The notes beneath the pieces were generated by a model, which did not search any database, was not told where the DNA came from, and saw only the letters and a program-made list of their open reading frames with translations. This document shows, piece by piece, positions 1-10,104 of a DNA stretch of 64,000 nucleotides. This DNA comes from Purpureocillium takamizusanense (lineage: Eukaryota > Ascomycota > Sordariomycetes > Hypocreales > Ophiocordycipitaceae). Position numbers and translations under genes: made by a program. Numbering within the stretch: the stretch's first letter is position 1; the number at the start of each line of letters is the position of its first letter. Where the stretch lies: positions 1,984,001 through 2,048,000 of the forward strand of contig NC_063076.1 in the NCBI RefSeq assembly GCF_022605165.1, written 5' to 3'.

Positions 1-247
1 ATACGACTACTTCGTAGTATCTTATCTAAGGAGGCATCAATACGAAGACGGAAGGGCGAGGCTGTCACTTCAGTAGCAAAAAGGTGGAATGAATTTTGGT
101 AATCATTTAGACCGTGACCATTATATCTCGAGGGCCAGGATCGGTTGCCCCCACCGGCCAACCGACCATGCAATGAAACACAATGAATCGAGACTCCGCG
201 CACCGGGTTTCGTCAACACGTTGCCACCCACACGCTTCTCCCTTTCT
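1..247. other. 3' flank of rps2
   Basis: Downstream flank of the ribosomal S2 gene. The only structure I see is a small inverted repeat near the left edge (ACTAC at 6-10 and GTAGT at 14-18). It is one copy of the TACTTCGTA-type motif that recurs in the spacers of this window. Confidence 0.6.
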
Positions 248-1391
248 CTAGTACCGCTTGCCCTCGCGCAGGGTGTCGGCAAACTCCTCCAGGGGACTCC
301 GCAGCAGCTTGGTCTCCTTCCAGAGGTTGGGGGTCAGGAAGCCGTACGTGTTGGAGACAGCGACGAAGACGGCCTTGAGGGTGTTCTCGAGCGTCTTGGT
401 GGAACCGGCGGACGAGGTGTAGGCGTCTTCGACACCGGCGAGCTGGAGGAAGCGCTTGACGGCGGGGGAGGCAACGAGGCCAGTACCACGGGGGGCAGGG
501 ATCAGCTAGATGAGAAACCTATGTTAACTTGCTGCCGGAGACCACACAATCTTGCACCGGTCTTGTGGGATGTGAATCATCACCCCAAGACGGCCCGCAA
601 CGCGAGGGATGTGGAGAGTAGACGTACGCGAACGGTGACGGAACCGCACTTGCCGCTCTGCTTGCAGGGCAGAGAGTGAGGCTGACCGAGGTTGGTGCCC
701 CAGTAGCCGCGGCGGACGGGGATGACGGAGAGCTTGGCGATGATGATGGCGGCGCGGATGGCGGTCGCGACTTCCTTGGAGGTCTTGATGCCGAGACCGA
801 CGTGGCCCTCAGAGTCGCCAATGATGACAACGGCCTTGAAGCGCGTGCGCTGACCGGCACGGGTCTGCTTCTGGACGGGCTTGATCTGCAGATGGCAAAA
901 TGCCGTGTCAGCGGGGATCCTTTCTGTCTCGTTTTCTCTCTGTGCGGTTTGTGGAGCGCAATGGCCGCTGCTGCAAGAACTGCGATCGATCCGACACTGC
1001 CATTTCCTCAACTCCCATCGTAATTCCACCTCTTTCTGATTCTGGCCGTCCATATCGCATCGCAATTCCTGCAGCAGTGCCCCATGTGCGTCCAATATTT
1101 CCACCGTTTCGGGAGGATCAACGGGCTTCGCGTTCGCACCTTCATGACCTCGTCCTTGAGCTTGGGCAGGAAGTTGTCGACAATCTGGAACTCCTTGATG
1201 GGCAGAGAGTGCAGGTAGATCTCCTCCATGCTGTTGATCTTGCCGGCCTTGACCAATCGGCCAAGCTTGGTGACGGGCTGCCACTCCTTCTCCTCGCTCT
1301 TGCCGCCGCGACGGCCACGACCACGGCCACGGCCACGACCGCGGTCACCACCTCGGGATCCGAAACCACCGCCACGAGCACGGTCAGCCAT
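248..1391 (-). CDS. rps2: 40S ribosomal protein S2 (uS5), three exons
   Basis: Structural protein of the small ribosomal subunit, near the mRNA entry and decoding region. Coding exons are 1391-1140, 885-628 and 505-248, giving 255 aa. Both introns (886-1139 and 506-627) are phase 0 with GTGCGA and GTACGT donors and CTGCAG and TCTAG acceptors. The N-terminus (about residues 5-30) is an RGG/RG-rich tail typical of eukaryotic S2. The S5 RNA-binding core includes [17 protein letters not shown] and [17 protein letters not shown]. The C-terminal domain runs from LIPAPRGTG to the terminal GKRY. Length and order match the family, whose yeast and human members are about 250-290 aa. The start is the first ATG, directly before the RGG tail. 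It is transcribed in the same direction as the sulfurtransferase gene upstream. A Tbf1-like box lies about 170 bp upstream of the ATG. Identification is very secure. Confidence 0.97.
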
Positions 1392-2019
1392 GATGATTGA
1401 TGTGTAGAGTCGTCGTCGAGGGGGAAATTCGGCGCGGCGCTGCGGTCGTTAGTTGTTGTGCGGGTTGGAGGGATCCGGAGCGTAGTAACTTTTTGCGCTG
1501 GCGGGGTGGATGCAACTCGCTCTCTGCACGGGGTAATTTTTTGGGTGCGCTTGGGTTAGGCGAGCCCTAATGGCTTTCGTGTGGCTGGAATTCTTGTGGC
1601 TGTCTCATTGGCGAGCCACGGCGGAAGAAAAGCGGGTCAAGTCAGACTCTCACCTCGGTCAGTCAAGTGGGTCATCGTTCCTCTCGGTGTGGGTTCGGTG
1701 GGCTTCGCCTATCACGGGGACGCTCCACGTTACGCAACACATGTCACTGATCGAGAAGTTGCTGAAACAGAAGCAAATATAGTGCATAGAAATTTCTCTT
1801 GAATACTGCCACGGTTTCATACACGGATCGCGTGTTCAGCAATGAAGCAGGACAGGCAGAGGGCGTTGAGCCACGGCCACCAATGGAGGATTATAGGCAG
1901 TGCTTTCGTGGCCGAGAGGGGTGAGGAATCCAGGGATAGGGGAGAGGGTATCGTGACTTGGAGTACAATCGCATTCCCGGGCTTGCGGGCGCAAAGATGC
2001 TGCCGCCGCCTCCTTCAGC
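1392..2019. other. Spacer: rps2 promoter and tail of the sulfurtransferase gene
   Basis: Carries the rps2 promoter (reading leftward) and the 3' untranslated region of the sulfurtransferase gene. The only recognisable element is the AGCCCTAA box at 1563-1570, with a GGGTTAGG a few bases before it on the + strand. No gene seen. Confidence 0.6.
1563..1570. promoter_or_regulatory. Tbf1-like telobox upstream of rps2
   Basis: AGCCCTAA exactly matches the ARCCCTAA consensus known for the telobox-binding factor Tbf1. Tbf1 regulates ribosomal protein genes in several ascomycetes outside the Saccharomyces lineage. The box lies about 170 bp upstream of the rps2 start codon, and a related box is found upstream of rpl31. 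Binding is inferred from sequence only. Confidence 0.5.
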
Positions 2020-3086
2020 TTACTGCGTCTTCCTGATCAGGTTGTCCGACGGTCGGACTCGCTGGGCCCATTCCCTGCTTCTGGTTAGCATCTCTAGCAT
2101 TGGGTTCGGTTCAAGTTGCGCGCTCACGTCCAGCTTCCATCATACACCCGTCGCTTCTCGGGAGAACCGTATCCCGCGACTTCCAGGCCGGTCTCGATGA
2201 CGCATGCGGTCACGCCCGTGCCGCAGCTCGAGATGATGGGCTTCTCCGGGTCCACGCCCTTCTCCTGAAAAACGGTCCTCAGCTTATCGGCGGGGAGGAG
2301 AGCCTTCGTTTCAGGGTCCAGCACGACGCTGAACGGGACACTGATGGATCCCGGCAAGTGTCCGGAAGACAGACCTTCCCGCGGCTCGGGGTCCTTGCCC
2401 GTAAATCGACCGTTGGGCCGGGCATCGAGAACTTGGACGCCCTCAGCACCCTCCTTGTTGTGGTCTTGAGCCACCTCCTTGACATCTTCAAAGCTTGCCA
2501 CCTTGGATGCGTCGAAGTCGGGGATGGGGTAAGGACAGCACTCGACGCTGTACAGCTCTCCGGACTCGGTGGGCAGACCTTCCTCCACCCATAGCCGGAA
2601 GTTGTTGAGAATGTGGACGTGCTGATGGCCAAAGACCTTGAGTGTCCAGCCGATGCGGGGCGCGCTGAAGATGCCGAGCTCCTTGGTGTCGTATACGACG
2701 ACAACATCTTCCTTGCGGATGCCGAGCTCGCTCATAGCGGCGGCGAAGCGCTTGGCATCGGGCAGCATGTGAGGATAGGGGCTGCGCTTATCGATGACCT
2801 TGTCGAGGTCAAAGAAACGGGCTTTGGGGATGCGCTGCTCCCGGAAGGTCTGTATGCCGGTCCGCTCATCGTTGGGCAGGAACCAAGAGGCGCACAGTGG
2901 AATAACACGGGGATCCGGGCTGATGGGGGATGGCGGGTTCTTCCTGAGGGCCTCGTGAAGCTCCTTTGGTGACACGAGGTAGCTGGACAATTGCCGGCGG
3001 GAAGACATGGCTGCGCAGAACGCCCTTGACGTCCCCCAATGGGCGAGGCCAACTCGCGTGGTACGGCCGACAGCGACGAATGCCAT
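2020..3086 (-). CDS. tum1: 3-mercaptopyruvate / thiosulfate sulfurtransferase (tandem rhodanese), probably mitochondrial
   Basis: Moves sulfane sulfur from mercaptopyruvate or thiosulfate to acceptors. The Tum1 group also feeds sulfur to tRNA thiolation. Exons are 3086-2128 and 2074-2020 around a 53-nt phase-2 intron (donor GTGAGC, branch GCTAAC, acceptor AGCAG), giving 337 aa. Two rhodanese domains are visible. The first is non-catalytic. The second carries the active-site loop SCGTGVTAC, with the catalytic Cys near residue 288. CG[S/T]G loops are typical of mercaptopyruvate enzymes, whereas thiosulfate rhodaneses have CRKG. The C-terminal DGSWTEWAQR signature is rebuilt only by splicing. 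I chose the ATG at 3086 because it adds an Arg-rich, acid-free leader that looks like a mitochondrial presequence. The ATG at 3008 (MSSRRQLSS) would give a cytosolic form of about 311 aa, so both could be used. The promoter is shared with the divergent apc11. Confidence 0.9.
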
Positions 3087-3803
3087 GACGCTGCGTGGTA
3101 GATCGTTCGCGCCTCGGCCAGCGGCGGACCTGCAGGATGATGCACAGGTCCAAGCAGCGGTGGCAGCGCCGACGACGGAGAGCTCGGTGATGACGAGACG
3201 GGCTGGCTTGGCCCCAATCCGAATCGTTTCCCTACGCACGCAACACGGGCGCCAGAAGCCACGCCGGCAGTATGGGATGCGGGGTACGGAGGGCAAAAAG
3301 ACCCCGAGCTAAGAACCAGCCGTTGGGTGTCTGGGTGGTGGAGCGAAGCGTGAGTTTGGAGGGTTTTGCTTCCTGGTGACCTGAGCTTGTCACCACCACT
3401 TGCCAGGGCAGGAAAGAGAGCTTTCGGTGCTTGTCACTTTTAGGGGGGGGGGGAGGGGGCGCCGCCATCGGCACTGACGGGTGAGCACGCCGCGGGTGGT
3501 CGAGATGGATGAATTGGCCTGGCATGGGGAACCCCAACTCCACTCCCTCCCTCCAGGTAACAAAGCCACCTAGCGAGCTCCGTGGGCGCTGGGCCAATTG
3601 TTCTGCCCACACCTCAGGGACCCTGGGCCCACCTGCCTCGCATGAGTCGCATCGTCGCCAGTGTAGTTACTTCGCAACTTATTTTGTAAACTTAACCTAC
3701 ACCTCCACTAAACCTCTTTGTCAGACACGCTCATGTAAACACACATCAACAACGAACGACAGCCCCGGCGACAGCGGCATCATCACGCCGCCATAACACC
3801 CTC
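3087..3803. other. Divergent promoter, sulfurtransferase / apc11
   Basis: About 700 bp between the two start codons. It holds an 11-nt G run at 3443-3453 followed by another short G run, and a pyrimidine/A-rich stretch just before apc11. No gene or further defined element seen. Confidence 0.5.
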
Positions 3804-4280
3804 ATGAAGGTCACCATCAAGGAGTGGAACGCCGTCGCCACCTGGCGATGGGACATCCCGGAAGACGACGTCTGCGGCATCTGTCAGGTCCACTTTGACG
3901 GGACGTGTCCGACATGCAAATACCCTGGCGACGACTGCAGCCTGCGTGAGCCATGTCGCCTTCACATGCTTCGCTCTGTTCTCGTGCTGACCCGTGCCTC
4001 CATCAGTGTCTGGCAAGTGCGGCCACAACTTTCACATGGTATGCCGTTTCCTGAATCGCGATGACGCCCAAGACATTGTTGACAGCCATCTCTGCCGTAG
4101 CACTGCATCATGGAGTGGATAAAACAAGACTCTGCCCGCGGGCAATGCCCAATGTGTCGCCAGCGTAAGACCACTGCGGTAGTTCTCCAGCATGGACTGT
4201 GCCATGAAATTAACTCCTTGATTGCAGCGTTCGAATGGGCCGACCAGGGCAATGATTCAACGGCATCTGGGCGAGAATGA
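3804..4280 (+). CDS. apc11: Anaphase-promoting complex subunit 11 (RING-H2 E3 subunit), four exons
   Basis: Catalytic RING subunit of the APC/C. It recruits the E2 and ubiquitinates cyclins and securin in the nucleus. Exons are 3804-3945, 4007-4038, 4101-4164 and 4228-4280, giving 96 aa. The three introns are 61-63 nt with donors GTGAGC, GTATGC and GTAAGA. The protein starts MKVTIKEWNAVATWRW, as expected for the family. The zinc ligands are all present: C24, C27, C35, C38, C45, C52, H54, H57, H59, C60, C74 and C77. Spacing is as in human APC11 (84 aa), including the extra APC11-specific third-zinc residues. The tail after CPMCRQ is short and acidic. The gene ends 190 bp from the convergent chk1, so the 3' untranslated regions probably overlap. 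UBE2C, the E2 partner, is encoded 3.3 kb to the right. Confidence 0.95.
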
Positions 4281-4470
4281 GCACGATGTGCCCCTCGTCC
4301 GTGCACGCAACGCACATTTCATGACGCCGCGACACGGCAGAGGCGTAACCTTTGATGCATTCATTAAGCCGTCTCGTCATTCTAACTATAAGTTACAATC
4401 TATCCAGCATCTCCGGGGCCAAAGCCTCGTTGCTATCGTGCGTCTTGCAGCGAAAAGCCCCGGCCGCCCT

Positions 4471-6180
4471 CTAGGAATCGGGGACGTAGACGCCGTCCTT
4501 GCACAAAACCACCACCTTTTTGAAGAACCGCCGCCACTCGAGCGGGTCTCCCTTTATTTTTACGAACCGCACGTCGAGGACCTCGGTGCCATCGGGAAGC
4601 GGCTGCTTGTCGATGTTGATCTCGCCGTGCAGGCTCTGCTGGCGCCCGTCGACGGCCTTGACCTTGATCTGGGCGATTGGGCTGCCGTGCAAGTTCGGCG
4701 AGACGGGGCCAAGCGGCACGTTGAGCTGATGCAACGCGCCGCCAAGCATCTGCACAAGATGGGTAGGAGGAACATGGGAGAAGAAGCGCGTCAAAGACTC
4801 GGGAGGGCAGATATCGCGGAAGCGACGGGCCTGCTGCGTCAAGGATATGGACGGTCCCGGCGTATGGGAGAATTGCGACATCGAAGGTTCGTCTGCAAGA
4901 GTGCTGAGAACCATGCGGCGGGCATCGGTGGCGCGCGAAGGAAGGGAGGAAGCTGGCATGGCCATGGACCGGAGAACCGGCTGCTCCCAATCCCATTCCT
5001 TGTCGTTTATAGGGGTTTCGGGCTGTGTCGAAGAAAACTTGCCCGCGTTCAAGCCGGTGTCTACATCCATATCATCGACGCTTGGTGCCTGTCTTTGTGA
5101 CGCTGAAGGCTGTTGGCTGAAGTCGACGCGGAGGTTCTCGAGCATCTGCGTCGCGAGGTGGATGGGGTCGGAGACTTTCCCGTCGGCGGTGAGGAGCGGG
5201 TTGTGCCTAGTATACCAAGGGTGCTGGCGAACCTGTTGGAAATTGAATCGCTTCGAAGGATCGATAGACATCATGCCCCGCAACAAGGAGAGAGCCTCCG
5301 GTGGTGCCCGCTCCCAAAGCGCGTCGGTGCTATGGCCATGATTCCGCCTGTACTCGTTGAACTCCCAACTGCTGGGCGACGGCTCGTCCCAAGGCGTATT
5401 GCCCACAAGCAGGACGAAGAGAATGACACCGCAGGACCACAGATCGGCTAGGTCAGGCGAGTATTTGCTGGCACCGGGGGCTTTCCTGTCGGGCGCCCTG
5501 CCGCAGGCGAGGATCTCGGGGGCGATGTAGGGAGGGCTCCCGCACAATGTGGAACTGGTCTTGCGCTGGCCCTTGTACTCGAACATGGTGGCCATGCCAA
5601 AGTCAGCAAGCTTGAGGCTGCCCTCGGCTGAGAGAAGAATGTTCTCGGGCTTGAGGTCACGGTGGGCGACGCCCTTGGAGTGCATGAAGCTGACGCCGCT
5701 GACTAGCTGGATGAAGTAGAGCTGGGCAATGTCCTGGCGGACACCGACGTCGGCCTCGATCTTGTCGAAGAGGTCGCCGCCCTCGGCAAACTCCATGGCG
5801 ATCCAGCGCCAGACGGGGTCCTCGCCCGACGCGAACCACTCGATGACGTTGGGGTGCTGGCCGATGTGGGAGTGGAGCGAGACCTCCATGGCGAGCTGCT
5901 TGGCCGAGATGCGGCCCTGCTTGGTCGCATAGCCCTTGTGGATGAGCTTGACGGCGAAGACGGGCGTCGGCGAGTCGAGGGGGATGGCTTTCTTGATGCT
6001 GTAGATTTATACGAGTGAGTTCGGGCGTTCGTCGCCAGAGGGGCATGGGGAAGAGAGAGAGAGCACTCACGAGGCATAGGCGCCACGCCCAACCGTCTTG
6101 GAGACGATGCGAAAGGGCAGATCCCGCGGCAAAGGATCTAGCTGAGACTGCATCGCAGACGACGGATTAGCGATGGTCAT
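4471..6180 (-). CDS. chk1: DNA-damage checkpoint kinase CHK1, two exons
   Basis: Ser/Thr effector kinase that holds cells in G2 after ATR/ATM signalling. Exons are 6180-6071 and 5998-4471 around a 72-nt phase-2 intron (GTGAGT...CTACAG), giving 545 aa. Splicing completes the glycine loop GRGAYAS at residues 31-37. Other kinase marks are the VAIK-type lysine (K54 in FAVKLIHK), HRDLKPEN (D151), DFG (D169) and GSPPYIAPEIL. The C-terminal 100 or so residues form the regulatory KA1-like domain conserved in fungal Chk1 (it includes LEWRRFFKKVV). The linker has SQ/TQ sites (FSQQP, ASQRQ, STQPE, MSQFS), candidate Mec1/ATR targets. A short insertion after APEIL (CGRAPDRKAPGASKYSP) is unusual but stays in frame. 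Convergent with apc11, divergent from the UBE2C gene. Confidence 0.94.
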
Positions 6181-7622
6181 TGAACATTGCAAGATTAGAT
6201 GATGGAACGGCAAGTCCACAATGTCGCTCGTAGCCTTTCTTTTCTAGGCAGCAGCACCATCGCCGCATCGCACTGGAGGCACATGGCGGGGGAGGGGGTC
6301 CGACGGAGGAGGTACTGAGACCCTGGGACCAAACAAATTGCCGTCGGCACGGTCCGAGGGTATGTGGCAGCCGTCCTGCCCATCAATGGGCTGGGGGAAA
6401 CACTAAATGTTGTCACTCACCATCTTGGCTGGTCGGCCACTCTACTACTTCCAGGCTTCCGCTTCCCCCCTTACGTTGTGGTTGGGGGGGGGGCCGATGG
6501 GCTTTCCCCGCGCGCGCGTGGGCTTACACAACGATGACAGCTGTGCCAGGATGGAGAGACCCGTGGTGTGATGTGCGCGCGTACGGAAAACAAATCTGGC
6601 GTCTGTGACAGATAGATTCCCGTTGGCGCTGGTCAACCGTGTGCGGAGGTCGCGTCAAGTCGCGTCCGACCGCGTAAAGCTGCAACCGGACGTGATGGCG
6701 TGGTGTGTCGGTTTGCTTTTGGTAGCCACAAAGGGGAGCGACGCCACTAGTAACACAAAGGTCCACGGGTGTCGGGAGACTCTCTCACACGCAGCGGTTG
6801 GTTGTTTGGTTGGCTGGCCGTCGCCATGGGGCACGTCCGGCCTGCAGCACCTACAGTGCGCTGCGGGCAGTTATTACCTTAGTTGTCGGCCCCCCGGGGC
6901 CAGCCCCACCCCCTGCAGCACCGGGCATGGAAGGCAGTTCCTCCCCCGGCTCGCGTGCAGCGCGAAACCCGCCTGTCGTGTCGCCGCGCGCGACACTGGC
7001 CAGACAATGGATGGGCGGTGGTGGCCCGGGCTGGGCTGGTTTCAACGGCCTGTACAGGCGCCGCCATTCATTGGCCCCGGCCGCGTCGCTGCCCCGTCCC
7101 GTTGCTGCGGCAAACAAAACACAGCGACGCCGGATGCGCCGCGACCGCCAGCATAACCCGGTCCTCCTCCGTCCGGCAGTCAAGACAACTCAACCCAAGA
7201 GAGAGAGAGTGAACCCGTCGACGGACGCTACAAAAACAAGACTCACGCACGCACGCAGGCTTTGCCCCCAGCGAGCAAGCCTCTCCTCTCCCGCACGCCG
7301 CACCCCAAACAGAGTTTCCTAGACACCCCCGTTGCATTCCTCTCTCCGTTGCTACCATCCACCCCATCGTCCATCCGCCTGTTCATCCTCGTGCCCCCAT
7401 CACCACCACCGTAAACCAGCCAGCCGCCTTCTCTCCCTCCCACGTCCCCGCCTGCGCCTTTCCTCAGCTCAGCCTGCTGCTGTCTCGGCCGCTCCTGTCG
7501 TCCTTGGCAATTCCTGGCAAGTCGCCGCTGTCTGCCGCCACGTCCTCACGACTGCATCCTGGCGTCCGTTGTTAAACCCCCGTTCCCTACCTCATTTACA
7601 TCAGCCTCTTTGCCGTCCAGCT
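6181..7622. other. Divergent promoter, chk1 / ubc11
   Basis: 1.4 kb without a supportable gene. It contains a 10-nt G run (6484-6493), alternating GC tracts near 6510 and 6570, and a pyrimidine-rich leader from about 7310 to the ubc11 ATG that is probably 5' untranslated region. Several open frames of 100-268 codons exist here but look like GC-rich noise or run into the E2 exon. Confidence 0.5.
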
Positions 7623-8304
7623 ATGGATTACGCCATGGACAGCCAAAATTCCGCTCCCGGTAGCGTTCAGGCCGCCAAGCTCAATGGCTCCCGCAAAGGC
7701 CCCGACTCCCAGAGTGTCACCAAGAGGTTCGTTCATGCATCGCCTCGCGCCTCGTCGCATCTGTGCCGTGTCAAGTTGGCTGACCCGCGCCCTCGCGACA
7801 GGTTGCAAACCGAGCTGATGACGCTCATGACCTCCCCGGCGCCCGGTGTCTCCGCCTTCCCTTCTGCTGACGGGAACCTGCTCTCTTGGACCGCTACTAT
7901 TGAAGGGCCCGACGATACCCCCTACGCCGGCTTGACCTTCAAGCTGAGCTTCGCCTTCCCCTCCAACTACCCTTATGCGGCTCCCACAGTCCTCTTCAAG
8001 ACGCCCATCTACCACCCCAACGTGGACTTTTCCGGTCGCATCTGCCTGGACATCCTCAAGGACAAGTGGACGGCGGCCTACAACATCCAAACAGTGCTGC
8101 TAAGCCTGCAGAGCTTGCTCGGCGAACCCAACAAGTGAGTTTCCCCGCGGAAGCAATTCTCTAGCCTTTGTATGGACGCCTTTGCTGACTCCCCGCGACA
8201 GTGCGTCCCCATTGAATGGCGAGGCCGCCGAGCTTTGGGACAAGGACCCTCAAGAGTTCAAGACCAAGGTCCTTGCGCGACACCGGGACGTTGAGGATGA
8301 GTAG
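7623..8304 (+). CDS. ubc11: Ubiquitin-conjugating enzyme E2, UBE2C/UbcH10/Ubc11 type, three exons
   Basis: E2 that primes ubiquitin on APC/C substrates. Exons are 7623-7726, 7802-8134 and 8202-8304, giving 179 aa. Introns are phase 2 with donors GTTCGT and GTGAGT and acceptors ACAG. A Ser/Gly-rich extension (residues 1-34) precedes the UBC fold, as in UBE2C where it tunes APC/C use. The core has the HPN motif (H106-P107-N108), the catalytic cysteine C116 in GRICLDILKDKW, and the UBE2C-like YNIQTVLLSLQSLLGEPN run. C-terminal QEFKTKVLARH also fits this subfamily. A second in-frame ATG lies four codons in (7635), so the exact start is slightly uncertain. It is convergent with rpl31. The short distance to apc11 is discussed under findings. 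Confidence 0.93.
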
Positions 8305-8788
8305 CGGAGCGTGACGGGCTAGGCGTTACAGTTTGTTGTTCCACTGGGAGAATTGGAGTCCTCGGGTTGTATACCATTGGTCGTTTATTGCCAGTCACAC
8401 CTTGGATTGCGCTTTGGGCGCTCTGCACGAGCTGGAAAGGGTTCTTGTCTCCCGCGGGCATGAGACAGGGGGCAATCATCAAGCGATGTCTATTGACGAT
8501 GGATGGCTTTCCCCATCAATAGATTCAAAGCAAGCCAGAAAGCATTTGCTCTTTTCCCTCGCCAATAACCCCGATCCCCATGTCAATCAGCGCTCAAAGT
8601 GTCCTAGCATCAGCGCCGGCGAGTGTGCGACACCAGCGGCAAAAGCCGTCGAGAGTGGTTTGGGTTCAAAGCCTTGATCACATTTCCCTCTGTATTTTCA
8701 GCGTGAAAAGCTAGAACAGCCGGTTGCAACTCCAAAATGCCATGCCACACCCGAAGAACCAGTCCCAACAGAGAAGCGTCTTTTTGCT
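8305..8788. other. Convergent 3' spacer, ubc11 / rpl31
   Basis: About 480 bp of paired 3' untranslated and terminator sequence. No coding signal or clear repeat seen. Confidence 0.5.
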
Positions 8789-9364
8789 CTATTCCTCAAC
8801 GACAACCGTGGGGAGGCCCTTGGGGTTCTTGACGTTCACCGCCTGCACGTAGCTGTACAGCTTCTCCTTGGCGTCCTCCTCGTCGTTTCGTCGTCGGGAA
8901 ATTCGGATGCGCAGTCTGTAGGCAACGCCCTTGATGCCGCACTCCCAGACCTTCTTGTTGAGCTGGGGGTCCAGGCGGACGTCGGTGGTGCCCTGAAGGG
9001 TAAGGTCAGCATTATGGCTCTTGATTCTGGTGTGCCCCTCCACTGCGGTTTCGACCGGTGCCAGTCGGGCAGAGGATTGAGGGCCTCGTCGGGTAGCCGT
9101 ACCATAGCCTTGGTGGCGAAAGCCTTGATCTCCTTGATGGCACGGGGAGCACGCTTCTTGAAGGTGACACCATGTAACTGTTGATCGAAGCCGTCAGCCC
9201 AACTCCTTTGCTGCCACCTCGATGCGTTCCAACTCGTCGCGTCGTCAATCGCAGGCCAGACATACTCTCTTGTGCATGTGGATGGTGTACTCGCGGGCGA
9301 CAACGTCCGCAATGGCGGAGCGCTGAGGCTTGCCGGCAGGCTTCTTTCCCTTCGTGGACGACAT
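8789..9364 (-). CDS. rpl31: 60S ribosomal protein L31 (eL31), three exons
   Basis: Large-subunit protein at the rim of the peptide exit tunnel, where nascent-chain factors dock. Exons are 9364-9266, 9177-9103 and 8992-8789, giving 125 aa. Both introns (9178-9265 and 8993-9102) are phase 0 with donors GTATGT and GTACGG and acceptors ACAG and TTCAG. Family marks in order are the basic N-terminus [39 protein letters not shown] cut by intron 1 between KR and LHG, KAM|GTTDVRLDPQLNK across intron 2, and RLRIRISRRRNDEEDAKEKLY. It ends in VVVEE. Length equals the family norm (about 120-125 aa). Intron 2 in this setting would otherwise create a false extended reading (MVRLPDEAL). The rightward-flanking spacer is shared with the divergent rax1. 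Confidence 0.96.
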
Positions 9365-10104
9365 TTCTGGATTGGGCTTTGGTCAGTCTCTCGATCTGTG
9401 GCGCGGTGACGTTGTGTCGTTCGGACGAAGAGTTGTCAAGGTCAAGAAACCTTGAGCACTCGGTGAAGGAGGCAAGATGATTTGAGGGCGAGCGGCTCGT
9501 ACCTGCGGATCGTCTCTGCTCACGGTTGGCGATGGGGAGTTGTGATGTCGGAGTGCCAAATTCCGCAAATTCTTTGTGCGTAGGGCAGGCTCGAATTGTG
9601 GTGGTGGAGACGTAGCGAGCCAATGGGGCGAAGGTGGACCCCGCGCTGGTCGTCGAGTCACGTGCAATCTACATGTCCCCACACGTCGGGACCCAATTCG
9701 CTCAATTAGGGTCCCGGCAGCTGGCAGCTCGATACACGCTTGACGCCGCCTAATCTGTTTACGAGCAACTGTCTACGGCCTCATAACAGCCGACTGCATT
9801 CCAACCGCTGCCGCGGACGACCTGATCCTACAAGCCCTCTGCGCAGTGCTGCCGCTCGTTTTTGCATCGTCGCAGCCAACTGTTACGCAGGACTTTGCTG
9901 TCCGTCGCCGCGTGGTACGACCAAGGAGGCGGCAAATTGCGAGAGCCATTATCAGGAGGCATCGTGAAACGTCGGACCGCCAAACCGACAGCCACCTTGT
10001 TTTCCTCATCAACAATCAAGCGACCAGCCGATCCCCGCCTGCCTCTTTCCTCACTTCAACAAACAACATCTATCGAAGACCGGCGATAGATTCTTAGCGA
10101 CGAA
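9365..10104. other. Divergent promoter, rpl31 / rax1
   Basis: 740 bp between start codons. It holds a telobox-like TTAGGGTC at 9706-9713. The rpl31-proximal part may contain a 5' untranslated intron but I could not fix its ends. No gene seen. Confidence 0.5.
9706..9713. promoter_or_regulatory. Tbf1-like telobox upstream of rpl31
   Basis: TTAGGGTC (GACCCTAA on the rpl31 strand) differs at one base from the ARCCCTAA Tbf1 consensus. It lies about 340 bp upstream of the rpl31 ATG. Weaker than the rps2 box; the case rests on its presence in both ribosomal protein promoters. Confidence 0.35.

Noticed and set aside
2129..3296. Sulfurtransferase start at 3296
   Set aside because: The extra 70 residues before M at 3086 have no targeting or family character, and the Arg-rich leader from 3086 is a better presequence.
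4222..5100. 292-codon + strand frame over chk1
   Set aside because: Antisense shadow of chk1 exon 2. It starts inside apc11 exon 4, has no recognisable domain, and chk1 on the other strand explains the codon structure.
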